Assembly: GCA_005408345.1 (NCBI GenBank) | Contig: SEMN01000316.1 | Coordinates: 62,001 to 126,000 of the forward strand | DNA from: Macquaria australasica | Taxonomy: Eukaryota; Chordata; Actinopteri; Centrarchiformes; Percichthyidae | Length of the DNA stretch: 64,000 nt | Reading direction: 5' to 3' | Shown: positions 50,801 through 64,000 of the stretch, piece after piece | Layout: every line of letters starts with the position of its first letter | Numbering within the stretch: position 1 is the stretch's first letter | Notes under the pieces: generated by a model | What the model was told of the DNA's origin: nothing | The model's input: only the letters and a program-made list of their open reading frames with translations | Database searches by the model: none | Program-made: the position numbers and the translations under genes

Positions 50801-53800
50801 TGCTATCTCATAAAGACACTGGACCAAAAACAGAGTCATCTTGGGAGGCAATAAATACACCATTAATCTCCTGTATATAAAATTGACCTTGTAATATTTC
50901 ACAGGGCCCTGACAAAGAAAGACTCCATACATATAAATATGATTTTCAAGAAATTATGAATCAACTCTTTGTGTATTTATGCAACTATCAGTGTAAAGCG
51001 ATAAACCTGTCTTTATGGTACCTGGATTAGATGCATGTACTACATTTGCCCAAAGATTATACATGTCTTTAGGTACACGTACTGTACATGTTCACCACTG
51101 GTAGGACCAGACTGTGGTATGACGTTGCCTAGTTTCAAACTACAGGGAGTAGGAAATTACAAACTACGCAGCAGCTGACATGAAACTTTCACTGTTGTTC
51201 TACAGATGGTCGTTTCGTTTCCGTAATAGTGTGCTTGAAGCCGCAATTCACAACATACTCCTACCACTGGCTGCCTTGCCAAAGATATACACAGACAACC
51301 TATGAGTACATTAAGAACAGAACTCCACAAAAAACTAACCTCTGTAATGTTTTCCATGCCTTTTCAAAAGACATTTAGTGTGGGACTGCCATTTAAAATC
51401 AGTTTAATGACATGCAATGATGCTTGAAGGTGTGGAAAGTGGCTCGCCATCGTGCACAACAAATTACAAATTATAGATAATATAACCAGTGCCTACTAAA
51501 TGAACGTTAAGTGTGCCATTACCAGCAGACTGGTCACACTGAAGTATACTCAAGCAAGACAGTCATGTGGCTGCATCATATGACTGTATCGATCACAACA
51601 TTACTGGTCCGCATTTTGGGGGTGGCTGAGTGTGTCCAGTAAGCTCACGCAACACACTCAGAAATTTTTACTAATCTAGTGTACATTCGGGCATTTCTCG
51701 CATACATAAAATCCACATACTATGCAGCTGGAATGCACTACATACTCAATTTGTCGTCATACTTGAATAGTGCATTACTATGCGATTCTGAACCCAGCCT
51801 AAGAGAAAGAAATATATTCCCTTTAGTAAAGAAGTTTCTCACTCTGGCATGCGTGTGCTTGCACAACTTCCTGAACAGTCATCCACCAGCAGTAATAGTG
51901 CTCCAAACACCTTCCTTCTGACAAACTAGATACAAATGTTAAGTCTACTTCAGAGGCACAATAGAATTTCTTTTTAAATCACCTTGTTGTCAGTATTAAG
52001 AAACAAGATTACCCGTTTGGACTTACAGACTGACCTCGGAAATTTTTTTTTGTGTCTATTGACTGAGCATAACCTCAAACAGACAGGCATGCGCTAAAAA
52101 GTATTCCATTAACAATAAGCCTACATGTCAAGTCTTCAAAGAAGGAAACTCAATCATTAACTATGATGGGTTCAGACACAATACAAATAGAAACTGATTA
52201 GCTGCTAGACACTGAAATAGCTGAACATTTAACACACCCTTAAAGGCATGTGGCTTCCTCCCACTTGTTTTAATTTAAATACACACAAGGACAGAGTCGA
52301 GGCACAACAGTCACAAGTTCACACAACGATAAACAGAGCCTCCCTAAATCCAAAATAAATCCAAATAGATAACTATAGCCTTGAACTAGCCAGTACTTGT
52401 ATGGGCGTTATTTCAGAGTAACCACTAGTCTGCCGCCAGTTGGCTGGTAGCCCATGCACACTGTATGTCTCTTTTGGAGGGAGAGAATGGCTCACCTCCC
52501 CCCATGGCCTATCATAAATAAATACTGCTACAGAAATATTTGGACAGTTCGATACAGAGCTTTACAGCACCACATGGCTGACGTGGGCTTTCTCAGGGAC
52601 TTCCTTGCCCTACTTATGAGCGGGGGATATATTTCTGTTTTGAACACATAGTGTAACACAATGTACCTTGGATTTTCTGTTGTCTCTTCTGTGCCTCAGT
52701 TCACTGAGTCCATAGTAGTTACATTTGAATGATTTATCAAATATCTTTCCAGAGCAAAATGAGGGCCGGCTACAAGTCATCAGATGAATTAATCATGATT
52801 TTTCACATATTGTAGACCAATCCACTTTTTTCCGGTCTGAGACTGCATAAAGCACTGAAACCACAAGACAATAAGTCTCATCTCAAATCCTGTCACTGAA
52901 CACTGAGATAGACAGACAATAACCTTCAGGCCAATAGCATTATTCATTCATGCCCTCTGAGGACTCAGTACAAAGGTAACTGTGTCCATCTACTGAAACA
53001 CCAAATCAAACGAAAGACAACAAAAGCCCCTAAGGACAAAATGTTAACTAGGAATGATTCAAAGTCTATGAAGCATTGAGGAAACCTATAGCAACTCACT
53101 CTGTAAAAATCTCCCAGGGCTATCATTGATAGGTAGTAATGACTTTAGACACTGACAATAACATATTTAGGGATCAACAAATGGAAAACGTTAAGTGGTC
53201 TGAAACATATAATTAAGACATAATAAAACTCCTATTGTTCGTTAAATAGGTGGCACTAAACCTGTTTTGTAACCACTGCAAGTCCTTGACTGTGGTGACA
53301 AAACTGGTAAACTGGTGGGGCAAGGCAATATGGCTGAAATCAATAGCACAATGTTAACAAGAAAAGAAAGTGTGCGATTGAAATACATGTGAGAATAGGG
53401 GAAAATATAAGCAAAATCACCTAAAATCATCAAACTTGTATTCAGAGTAACGCACTGTGTACCCCTTTTGCAGAACAAAAATTTGGGTAACTCGTTTTGT
53501 TACCTTAAATCTTCAGTTTGCTTCAATCATGAATTTGTACAACAGATTTTGTAAAACAATAACATTACATGACAGGACAGTCACTTTTTATTCAAAATTC
53601 TAACCACCTTTTAACGTGGGGGGAAAAAAATCTCGACTCAAAAGTCCTCTTACTAAATTTTCGAAAGATTTAACCGCGTGCTAAATATACGGTGTGAAAG
53701 TGGAACAGGCCATTCTTTGTACTCCAGGGGGCTCTGATCTGAGCATGCCCTGTGGCCTCAGTAAACTAGGCTGTCTCTTAACGCAAAATGAAGTAAACTA

Positions 53801-55478
53801 GCGAGCTGTTCTGAACAAATAATACTGACACCAAACCATCTGAGAAGGAATGTGTGGAAGCATTTTAAATCCACACCATATATGTTGTTTGGGGACTTGG
53901 GGACATTACCAAGACAACAAATCTTTAGTCATGTTAGGTCAGGACTTCAACAATGGTACCAAAAAAGAATGTCAATTTCACAACATAATTTTGGATGAGG
54001 CTACGTGGGTTGCGTTCAAATTTATTAGAACAATTTACGTGTTGATTATTAATTGTTCTACGTTGTTATTTTGAAAAAAGACAGCCCTGTTACATAATCA
54101 TATTGTCACGATATAATTCCAGAGAAAGACAATCTTGAATTACTGCCCAGCCCATACATGCTGGTATATTCTTTCTTTATATATAATTCCAATGAACATA
54201 ACACTTGTGGTATCTCTGTGGTGATGACATTAGTGAATAGTAGTAGGTGTTATCATGCTTATGACCAATAGCAGCTTACTATTCAAAACCCCCCCAAAAA
54301 AGGTGGCAGCAGCAGCCAAAATGTCAAATCAAGTCCAGTCTTCTCACCAAAGACGTCCTCTCCAATGCAACTTCTTTGTAAAAAATGACTCCCTCTGCTT
54401 TCAGTAGCTAAACAACACTGACTGATATTCTGAACAAACAACATACAACAGCCACTACGTCAACAAGAAAATGGGGGCATCACTTTGGCATTAATTATTT
54501 GGGTCATTGAAGTAAAATCAGGTTAAGACACCATTCAAACAGCAGTGTGTTTTAGTGGGTTATTTTCATCCTAATCCTTCTCATGTCTTGCTTTCATGGA
54601 GATAATGGTCACTTTGATGCTCAGAGGCTAGGCGAGACATCTTAACTGTGTCTGTACATGCTGCATCCCATTATTCCATTAACTACAGAGAGCAGCCAGG
54701 GGTACTTGCTGGAAAATAAGAAGAATTTACAGGTCACACAACATTTCATAATCTCTTTGTAAAAGTCAAGTGTTTTATTATGTGTTCTGTGGAGGTGTGA
54801 AATCCCCATGTCCTCAAGCTTCATGTTTAGCAGGGTTTCTTTTGATATATTAGTGCATCTTGTGTTTTAAGACACAGAATCAGGAAACAGCTTAACATTG
54901 TAGTTATACAGTAACATGAACTGTCCCTTGAAAACTGGTGGCAATGTCTAGTACAGCTGAATGCCTCCCCCCCACTCATGCGCTTCCTAAGTCTGCATGG
55001 CAATATAAATATGTATCATTCATATTGCAGCTTGAACAAAACAACAAACTGCACTGGTGCAACTTAATGTGGAGGTTTTCTATTGTGCTATTAAGAACAA
55101 AGTATCTATCCTAATAATTCACCAAAATGGGACCACCTTCAACCTCTAAAACTTATTGTATTTTGTGAAGTAGTCCAGAGCCCAGCAGCCCAGGTTTAAT
55201 GTGAGTGTGGGAAGGAAAAGCACAGCATCAGGAAAAGTAGGTTGTTTGGATAACCAACACCGAAAGAGAGAAAATTAAAAGACACAGGCAGGAATTTCAA
55301 CACACGTGTGGAGTCGATGGGTGACCAAGCTATGTGCCGGCAACCTCATAATGACCGCCATAATCACCAATTTCTGAAAGTCATTATCCCCTTGCATATA
55401 ACCCACACACGCACAAACACAGAAGCAGTATGAACGCAGAGCAGCCCAAACCATGCCACTCGACTTTTACTGGCTTAC

Positions 55479-55790
55479 CTTTTTTATTGTGAGAGTGAAC
55501 TCGTGGTGTCCGCCGCCACCTCTTCCTCTTCCACAAGGAGAACCTCCAACTTCAGCAAGCTAGCAACGACTTTCCACCCATTTCGCTTAACGTCATATTT
55601 CAAGTTCCGACCGCTGCTGTGTGACTCGCTGTCGGCTAATCCGATGTGCTAACAACTGGCGGTAAAGTTGGAATAAACCCGAGTTTCTGTGGCTGAGGCT
55701 GCAGGCTACTCTGTGGAGTTTCACCGAGAACAGGGACGTAAAGAGGCGGCAGCAGCGGCAGCAGCGGCGGCGGCGGCGGCGGGCGCTGAG
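55479..55790 (-). other. Non-coding first exon and promoter-proximal region of tbl1x
   Basis: On the minus strand the sequence runs into AATAAAAAAG followed by GTAAGCCA, a strong donor at 55478/55479. Upstream of that is a GC-rich segment full of CpG with a GCC-type repeat. A GC box (GGGGCGG) lies near 55822. This fits a 5' UTR exon spliced to the ATG exon at 42104. The transcription start was not defined, so the right edge is approximate. Confidence 0.6.
55745..55783. repeat. GGC/GCA trinucleotide repeat in tbl1x leader or promoter
   Basis: GGCGGCAGCAGCGGCAGCAG followed by several GGC units. On the tbl1x strand this is a GCC/TGC repeat expected in or next to the 5' UTR. Confidence 0.85.
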
Positions 55791-58700
55791 AGAGAGACGT
55801 AGACAGAGAATAGGAGAGAGAGGGGCGGTGGAGGGGGTGAAGGCTGACTGACCTTAAACCTCAATAACGAAAACACGACCGAGCATATTGGTTAATTAAT
55901 TGATTATATCTTAGTTTATATATAGCCCTAATTGACTAGATTATGTGCTTAAATGTCAGTTTGTAAACACCTAGTAGCCAGCTCTTACGTTAAGAGATAA
56001 ACGTACGCTGTTTCAACGGCCGTGTGCCGTTACCATACAGCTGCTGTTATGTTTGCTGTAGCTTAACTGTGTACCTAAAATGGAGCTCAGATTTGACCCA
56101 AAATACACATTTGGTCGCACAATGTATACTGTTAAAATAGCACACCCTCGGAGAAGAAGAAAAAAACGCGCTAAAATGTATTATTAGTTTGATATTTTGT
56201 TTTAAGAGAGGTAGTGAGATGGGTCTCACAGGGTACAGTCGAGCATGTTGCCTATCTGGCCTCCGAGCCACTTCCCCTCCCCCACACTCCACTATTTTTC
56301 GCCTGCCTGGTCGCACAGCGGTTGATTAATTCTCCTTTCGCCTTGCTCAGTCATTCAGATTTGGAAAGTAAATAACAAGTTGACATCATTACGGCTCTAC
56401 ACTGGTGTGACACATTCCTTTGGTTACCGTACTCACGGCAATACTCGCGCATGCCATATTCCATGCTAAAGCCACAGCTGCTCCAGCTTCAGTAGCAATG
56501 TATTGTGCTGTATGCTTTTAGTGGTGTAGCCCACAAGTATGAGCATATACTGTGTCCATGAAATAATAGATGTATTAAAAACAGAGTTTGGTAGAGAAAT
56601 GGGAGCATAGTAGCCAGTCTGATTGTAAACGGGGCCACAACTACCAATTAGGACACTGAGGTCATGTCTGCTGTACTTTTTCTGGGAATTTAGGGAGTTT
56701 GTCAACCAGGGAGAGAGTTAATATTCTTCAATAGAAAAATGTACATGTGATGTGTATTTTACAGGCTGATTCTGGCATTTTTAGACTCAGAATACTTAAT
56801 TATATTTTTTTACATATTTTTATTCTTCCTGGCAGTGTGGAGAAGGCTTTGAAGCAGCATTTAGACCTCCGTGTGTTGAGAAATAACATTCATAGAAAAT
56901 ATAACTGAACAGTAAACCAATTTCATAAAATATGAAAAATCGATTTTACAGACTTTCGTTTGGTGTCTGTTTTTGAAGAGGGGTGGGGGTTGTGTCAGTG
57001 GGACTTGGATTCATGAGTTCAGTATTTCTAAACCCTTGGCTAAAGCCCTGATTATAAACTTAAAAGTCACAACCTATAATCAGAAATGAAAAACTGCAAC
57101 ATTAGACTGTAGGAAAATAACCTATAAAGAAAGCCTATGACTATCAGTACATCACAGCACAACTTACCACTAAAATGATATCACCATCTCGCCGTTATAC
57201 CAAAGGAGATAAGACATATCTGAAGATGTGATGAGGTCTTTGAGGTCAATAATTAGTAGCACTGCAACTGCACTGTTGGAGTATGACAAGATTATTACAG
57301 TGACTTTTCATTTGAAGAAGTATAAAGTTTACACCTGATAAATTCTCTCTGTGGACAGTGGATGTCCCATTTACTTATAGCTTGGGCCACAGTCAATATC
57401 TAACGCTCCTTATGGCTGTTATGTCACTACAGCTCACAGGTATATGACTAAGTTACTGTATGTGGTACTGCTTGGTAGTGGTGATATTAAGCAAAAATGT
57501 CTAGAAACCAAGGGGTAATATATGTAATTTATTGTTGCTATCTTAACATGCATATTGTATTACAGTCATATTTTTTAGTCATACAACACATATGATGTAT
57601 TAGTATTACAACAAGGAGCAGTGTTAGTGTCTAGAGACCGCAGGGAAAATATAGGGCAGATAAAGGTAATGGTAATTTGATTGAGAATAGTACAGCCATG
57701 CTGTCAAGGAAAGCATCTAATTATACAGTGTTTCCAGGAAAGCCTACAATCTAATGTTAACTGGTTTGGGAGAGGGATACTTTGGTCTTTGAAAGCCCAT
57801 CACCATTTCTTTTGTATTGTTCGTATTGAGGCGTAGGCAGTTCTGGCACCGCCACTACTCCACAAAATATAAGATGGCACCCATAGAGGCAACATCAGCT
57901 ATGCCTGTGATCAAGACCAAGACTGACACTGCTTAGTGTTCACAGAAGAGTTATTTGTGTCCCACAATTTAAAGGATACTGCAATTTTTATTTCTTTATT
58001 CATGAAAAAAACAAAAACCTACAATGTATTTGTTTGTCTCCTAATACTTCCCAATTCCCCTTCCCTGTCTTTAGTACTCAGCCTCAAGCCCTTTCATTCC
58101 TACTGAATATTAAAAAAAACATTTTTTTTGATCACTGATATAAATGTGGTGTTCCATTGCGTATGTATGGCGCCAATATGGTGCATGGGATTGACTCAAA
58201 ATAAACTACAGTGCCCATTTTCATCGTAATGAAGGAACATATCACCCTGTGCAACGATGTGGCTCACTGAACTAAAAATACAGTATTTTTTTATTGGTTT
58301 TTGGATAATAATGAGGGTCTGTGTGCGGAGGAATAAACTATATCAGGCTTTGGCTACACAGGCAATTCTAGTGGGACAAAATAAATATCACCAACCCAAA
58401 TTCCTGCATGTAATGTTAAACATATTCTTTAAATGGTTTGATACAAATGTACCTCATGGTTTTGCCCATTGCAGGGAATTGTTGTCATATTTTTTTTCTG
58501 TCCATTTTTTTATTTTATTTGGAAAATAATCATCACAAGAAGCAGTTACATTTAGGAATGCAAGCTACAGTCGCTATTACACTCTGAATGAGAGACAATG
58601 AAAATAAACACTCACAGTTCACAGAGGACATGCAGATGTCAGTCAGTCTCTGATGTGCAGATGTTGTAGGACCATATGCTACAGAGAGAGTCCTGTCAGA

Positions 58701-59539
58701 GCTGTTCTCTAGAGCGATCCATATTTGATGAGAGCAGATAAATGGATTTATGAGCTCAGCTATTCAGCCTGCCAAATAACAGTTTCATAGCCTTTTCTTG
58801 CTAGTAAATTGTTATATAAAGGTCAGAAAAGAAGTGAGGCATCTAATTTCCAGAAAATGACTAATTGGATGTTTGCTCTCTTCATACATCCGGCACACAT
58901 AATTACCAACATATTTTGTGTATTGCATACTGAAGTTCCTTGAGATTATGTATTTAACACACTTTTTAGCTAGTGGCATTATTCTATTCTGAAAAGCCCT
59001 GCAAATACAATGTGGGAGTTGCAGTTTCACAGTGGTTGAACTGCAAGACACTGGTGCACATAAGGCTCATACTGGATGTTGAACAACGATTACACCCTCA
59101 CCAACACTGAGAGACACAGCAGGACATTTGCTCAACAAAAATACAAACAACGGCCTACAAAATTGCCATCAAGTTGAATCACCTCTGACAATTTCAACAA
59201 AAAAACCAAACATGCTTCCCTAAAATAGCATTTACGTAAGGGGAATTTCATTTGATAGTATGGCATTTCCATTCATTTGTCCATTCCCTGTAAGTGGGAT
59301 TTGTTGTTTAATTACACTTTGATTAGAAATTAAACAACATTTGTAAGATGTGTGTAAAAAGCCTTCCAGTAGTACTCTGTAAAATATAAACTTTTCTCAA
59401 TCTCTCCTTGTTTCGGTCAGTAGTCAAAGCTTGTGACAATATAGGGTTTGAGAAATGAAGATTGAGCGGTAAAGTAAAAGCTTTGTTTTATAGCTCAGCA
59501 TTATCTTTACAAATATGGTCTGATAAACAGACTGTATTA

Positions 59540-59720
59540 AACTGCAGATGATCCTCATCCCAACCCCTTCACACTCTGCTGCAAACTGCCTTTGTTTACA
59601 GTCTGATGAAGCCAGAAGGCCAACGTCATCTGCAAATAGTAGAGATGCACTGAAAATCTGAAGGTTTGCTGTGCAGCTTTGTAGCTGGCTCCCCTTGAAG
59701 GAATACTGCCCCTCCATATT
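59540..59720 (-). pseudogene. LINE reverse-transcriptase fragment
   Basis: The minus strand encodes SASLLFADDVGLLASSDC and then QFAAECEGVGMRI, the catalytic FADD box and following helix of reverse transcriptases from fish non-LTR elements (CR1/L2-like type). The match fades soon after and the rest of the element is absent, so this is a dead 5'- and 3'-truncated fragment. The exact clade was not set. Confidence 0.75.
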
Positions 59721-62700
59721 TATTTGAATTTATTTAAGTAACCAAATATTCCTGCTTGAATTTTCTTGGCCCTCTCTAACCCTTGAACTGTCACTACCTC
59801 TCCTCACACGAACAGCAGTACTAATGTCATGCTTATATTAACTGTATCCAGACATTTGAGCCGGTGCTAATAAAAACAGAGACCGAGACCTAAAATTGGT
59901 TCACTTATTTTTCTTTCTGTTACATCAGCCTAGTGCCATTTTAAAACCACTGCAGCTGGATTTGTCAAGCAAGCCTTAGCACTGCGCTATGTGAGTCTTG
60001 CTTGCTTGCTCTCTACCGCATGAATGCTCAAAAACTCAAGTCAGTCGCCTCTAATCCCTCCACACTGCCTTCTGCGCTTCTATTACATGCTGTATGGTAG
60101 CAGCGCTTCCTGCCATAGAGCTGGGGCTGACCTCCTAACAAAGAACAGGTTCAATCTGCCTCCCCTCCCCCAACCCGGGTAGCTGATGAGGGTCACATGA
60201 CCTTTCTAGACAGCACTGAGGAGCAATGGTAATATGTACGGATGGGGGAAGGGTGCAGCCAGTCACACGACTCTTGTTGTGTCGTTATTAGACTGGGGAA
60301 GCGCGTGGAAAGCTCAGTCTGTAGCAGGGGGAATATCCAGTTGAGTATCTAGTCCTCATTGTGCTCCGGTGTCCATTGACATATTGGATTTAGTTCCCCT
60401 AAGCCCTGCTGCTTTATTTACACTGTAAAGAGAATAGGAGCATGGGGGCCGTCACAGCCAGTCTGGAGGAAAAGGCTTCACTAATTGTGTGTGTGTGCGT
60501 GTGTGCGCGCACATGCACATATCAGCTTGTGGCATTAGAGAGAAAAAGCAAGCCTTGTGTACTCACTGTACAACACCACCCCCACTATCTTCCTCCCCTC
60601 CCCCTCTACAACCATCTACACTGGCTAGATGCAGGAGGCTTTCTGTGGTACGCTGTTATGTCATAGCCTAGAGACCTATTTTCCAGACAAAGCAAAGCAG
60701 AATAAAAGGAAAAAAAAAAACGTGTCTATTTTCAGGCGCAAATGCTTTGTTTTCACGTACACAAAGAATAGTAGATGTAGCAGTTGACAAAGTGGAGCTC
60801 CAATGAACTGTACAGTATGTGAGCTGCCACAAACACGCTGCTTATATATCACACTTGCTCACGGAGTCGTGATCATTTTCTCAAGAGCATCTGAGCGTTT
60901 TAAAAAAAAGGTGTCACTTTAGGAAGACACATTCCCCCCCCGCCATAATCAAATTCCTTGGACAGAACAGGGGGGAGGGAGAGAAGGCGGGAAAAGCAGA
61001 CAGATGTCAGAGGTTCAAGGGTCGGGGACGGAGGTCAAGGGTTGGTGACCTGGGCATCCAACTGACTCGCCTTCCCTTTCCTCCCCCTCCAGCACAATGG
61101 CAGTCATTGACTTTACAATGCTTTTTTCTTACAGTGACATTTAAATCTTTTAGTTACACAGTTGAAATTCCCGGTCAAGCTGTAGATTGCTCAGAGGCTA
61201 CGTGTTCTTCAGTTTATCAGCATTTTTTTTTCCTTTTTTAGTTATTAGATGTCAAAATCCAACTAAATACCTTAAATAAAAAGGCAGATGGACAAACATT
61301 TCTATAAAACATTAAAACAATGATGCATCTCTATACGTTCACTTTAGGAACGCTTATTCGCCACCTTGCTGAGAGTAACTGAAAGCATGAAAGTGAATAA
61401 CCGTATTTCCAGAAAAGCCAGACCATTTTTTTGTGACAGTTCTATAATTTAAACTGAATTGCAAACTACCTTCACCAGTATTACATCATGTAATTTGGAC
61501 ATATCCAGACAGTGTGTTTAAAATAGTTTCTGATGCTTCAGTTAAATGGTGGTCTATTGCACAATCATCGCGGATGAGTTTCCATGGAGACCATTGTGGA
61601 TGCAATCTTGAGATGTTATACATTATGAAAAATATCCCTGCTAGGCATTACAATGTGTTCATTCAGTAATTTAATTAGATGGCACGATGGTGGAATAAAC
61701 CCTCTATAACCAACTATTTACATTTAAAATCATCTCATCTTCCTGTTCTGATAATAGCGCAATTCACTAATGTTTGCTTTTTACAGTGAAGGCAAATGTG
61801 CAAGTGCAAGGCTCAACTCAAAAATGTCAAATTATTATGTTATTAGTTTACTTGACATTACAGCTTAACTTATTTCTTTGATTACTTTTTGTCAATTTGT
61901 GGAAGTTTGTGTTGAGCTACCTCAAACTAGATTTATGGAAATTTGCTGAAAATATAGGGCGGGATTAGCTTTCAGTGTGCAACCCCAGGGCCTTTTAAAA
62001 CATTCCTACTGTATGACTTCTAACTATGAGAATCTTTCAGGAGCTGTGATCTCCCAGTGGCATTGTATTGTTAGTTTAGAGGCTGGGGGATGGGCATGTC
62101 TGCTGTGCATTGGATCACTGGTTTCAGCCTCCTGCTTAGTCATAGCAACATAATGCTGTGCAATGGGCCTCCACTCATCTAGACACCCAATACAACGTTG
62201 TGACATGTCACTCTACATAATCACTCTCCTGACCTCCAGGTTCAGGAGATGACATTTGGCTGACATTTGACGACAAGGCTGTCATGGTTCTGGTTGTTCC
62301 TTCTGAAAATAAGTGATGATGACAAAAAGAGGCTTGGAGATTTACATGTGGCTGAGAATGATTGGATTGTATAACAGACAGGAAAGAACAAACTGTGTTA
62401 TCACACATCCCGATCCAAGTTATTCATATGGAGATGTCAAGCACCTCGTGATCTGATATGTAAAATAAAATGATTCAGAGAGCGTTACCATCTGTTAACA
62501 TTTCCCTACCAAATTAGGTTATAAAACATGGATAAATCCTACTTCTCTATGTAAGAGTTGTGTGTATGTGTCTGTGTGTGTAAAACCATTTGAATGTGTT
62601 AGTGTATGTGCATGCATAGTGTGTGTGACAGACACAGAGAAAGAGAGATTACATTGAGTTTCAAAATGTGTTCTATTTTCTGTCATATCTGATAATTGTT

Positions 62701-63966
62701 TGCCTCAGACGAGAGAACAAAATCCCCCTGATAAATTCCCCATTGTTGGGTATTAATGCTGGATCATATCCTGGAAAATACTGTGAGAAAAGGAGAGGGG
62801 GAGAGGTGTCAAAGCGCTTGTCTGGACCTGAAATTTGTCTGTGGACACATTGCCATCTAGTGGTACAAAATGATACACAACCCTAAGCATTTTGCTCATC
62901 CTCACTTGGATAACGTGTTCTGTCTTCATAGTGTGAGTAAATGAGTTTAAATCAGTGCTGTTTTATAACTCCCTCCTCATTGTCTCCTCTTTGTCTATTT
63001 ATTATATCCAATCTGAAAATAAACACCAGCATACTTTGTGAAAAAGGTGCAGTTTTTATCATCCGGCCTGCTAACAACCACTAAGGGATACTCAGCTGTC
63101 AGTCAACCATCACTGTCTAAACTGAAACCGAAATGTAACTTTAGCTCTGAGTGGGTGGTTTATATGTGAATAACAGCTTGTACTGGCCTATCATCCCCAA
63201 CCATTGAACAACGCTGCATTGTTTTGGGTCGTGGTGAAAGAAGGAAAATATTTCATGCAGACATCTATTTAGAAGTCCTCCATGCCAAGTAGGTTTTTCC
63301 AACCTCATATACAAGACAAATATTTTCACAGGGAATGTTAGAAATTCGTGTGAACACACCAGGAGTGAACAGACCTGAAATTATGAATAGACAAAAGAGT
63401 GACTGTATAGCTGAAGGGTTTTTATCAGCGAGACAGCCTATTTAGAGAGAAAAACATTTTCCACACACTATATTTTATTAGCTTCAAGACACAACCATCC
63501 ACTCATGGTTCACATGAAAGGATTGCAGTGTATGGTATCAAAGGCATAAAGGCATAACTTAAAATAAAAGAGCAATACCAAGTTATTGACCAAATCAGAG
63601 GCGATGTATAAATAGCACATCCAAATCCAAATTACAAAGCATACTGTAAATCGATATTAGCCCCTCTCTCATCTGCAAGAGATGCACACAATATTTCTTT
63701 TAAGTTATTCTCCCTATGGCTTACATATCAATACTCTGTGAAAAAAAACCCTCTGCTAATGGAATGGAATAATAAATTTGCAATGCAAATAACTTGCTCC
63801 ATTTATCTCCAATAAAATGACAGGAATATGACAGACGCTGACTGAACTTTTTAATATACTGCCTTCATTTGAAGCATGCTATTGAAACTGTGTCTTGCCA
63901 TAACACGTTATTTGACTTGGTAAAGAAACAAAGGAGGATCAATAAACAAAATACATTTTTTTTTAA

Positions 63967-63980
<14 letters not shown>

Positions 63981-64000
<20 letters not shown>
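63981..64000. repeat. (GT)n microsatellite at right edge
   Basis: A GT run of at least 20 bases, cut by the window end and preceded by T-rich sequence. Confidence 0.9.

Larger units (their letters stand above)
42105..55478. other. First intron(s) of tbl1x, 13.4 kb
   Basis: Lies between the non-coding first exon and the exon with the start codon. It contains MITE remnants, a (GT)n/(AT)n block, a possible dispersed repeat at 47690-47890 ('ctgcaggttttcattccaacc') and G/A-rich tracts near 47460. I found no coding exon; additional short untranslated exons cannot be excluded. Confidence 0.6.
55860..64000. other. Gene-poor flank upstream of tbl1x
   Basis: No exon could be supported. It holds a LINE relic at 59540-59720, a small degraded piece of the 14311 MITE family at 61346-61400 ('acgcttattcgccaccttgctgag'), G/T microsatellites near 60487 and 63981, and C/T- or G/A-rich tracts at 60570-61100. 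Confidence 0.5.

Overview
The window is nuclear DNA from a ray-finned fish, most likely a percomorph. Genes are split into short exons by introns with GT/AG ends. The DNA is AT-rich with long (AT)n tracts, and the introns carry short non-autonomous transposon families familiar from spiny-rayed fish. No prokaryotic, viral or plasmid features were seen.

Four protein-coding genes could be rebuilt exon by exon with matching splice phases. mospd2 (+ strand, about 1-15.6 kb) enters from the left edge without its first exons. It encodes a CRAL-TRIO domain, an MSP domain and a C-terminal membrane anchor. asb9 (- strand, 18.9-22.7 kb) encodes an ankyrin-repeat SOCS-box protein in 7 coding exons, about 305 aa. 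gpr143 (+ strand, 26.1-32.0 kb) encodes the ocular albinism type 1 receptor in 9 exons, about 430 aa. tbl1x (- strand, 34.8-55.8 kb) encodes the LisH/F-box-like/WD40 corepressor subunit in 14 coding exons, 513 aa, with a non-coding first exon in a GC-rich promoter near 55.5-55.8 kb. mospd2/asb9 and gpr143/tbl1x are tail-to-tail pairs, and asb9/gpr143 is head-to-head. All four have human counterparts on Xp22, where they form two separated groups.

From 55.8 kb to the end I found no confident gene, only a LINE reverse-transcriptase relic near 59.6 kb and simple repeats. The introns hold several transposon copies whose ends and target duplications can be read, including one element inserted in inverted orientation into a copy of itself.

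The genes do not form one pathway: mospd2 acts at ER contact sites, asb9 in Cullin-5 ubiquitin ligation, gpr143 in melanosomes, tbl1x in nuclear NCoR/SMRT complexes. The best leads are an M-box (MITF-type site) upstream of gpr143, possible alternative C-termini of gpr143 and asb9 by intron read-through, and the self-nested transposon. I found no evidence for an entirely new system.
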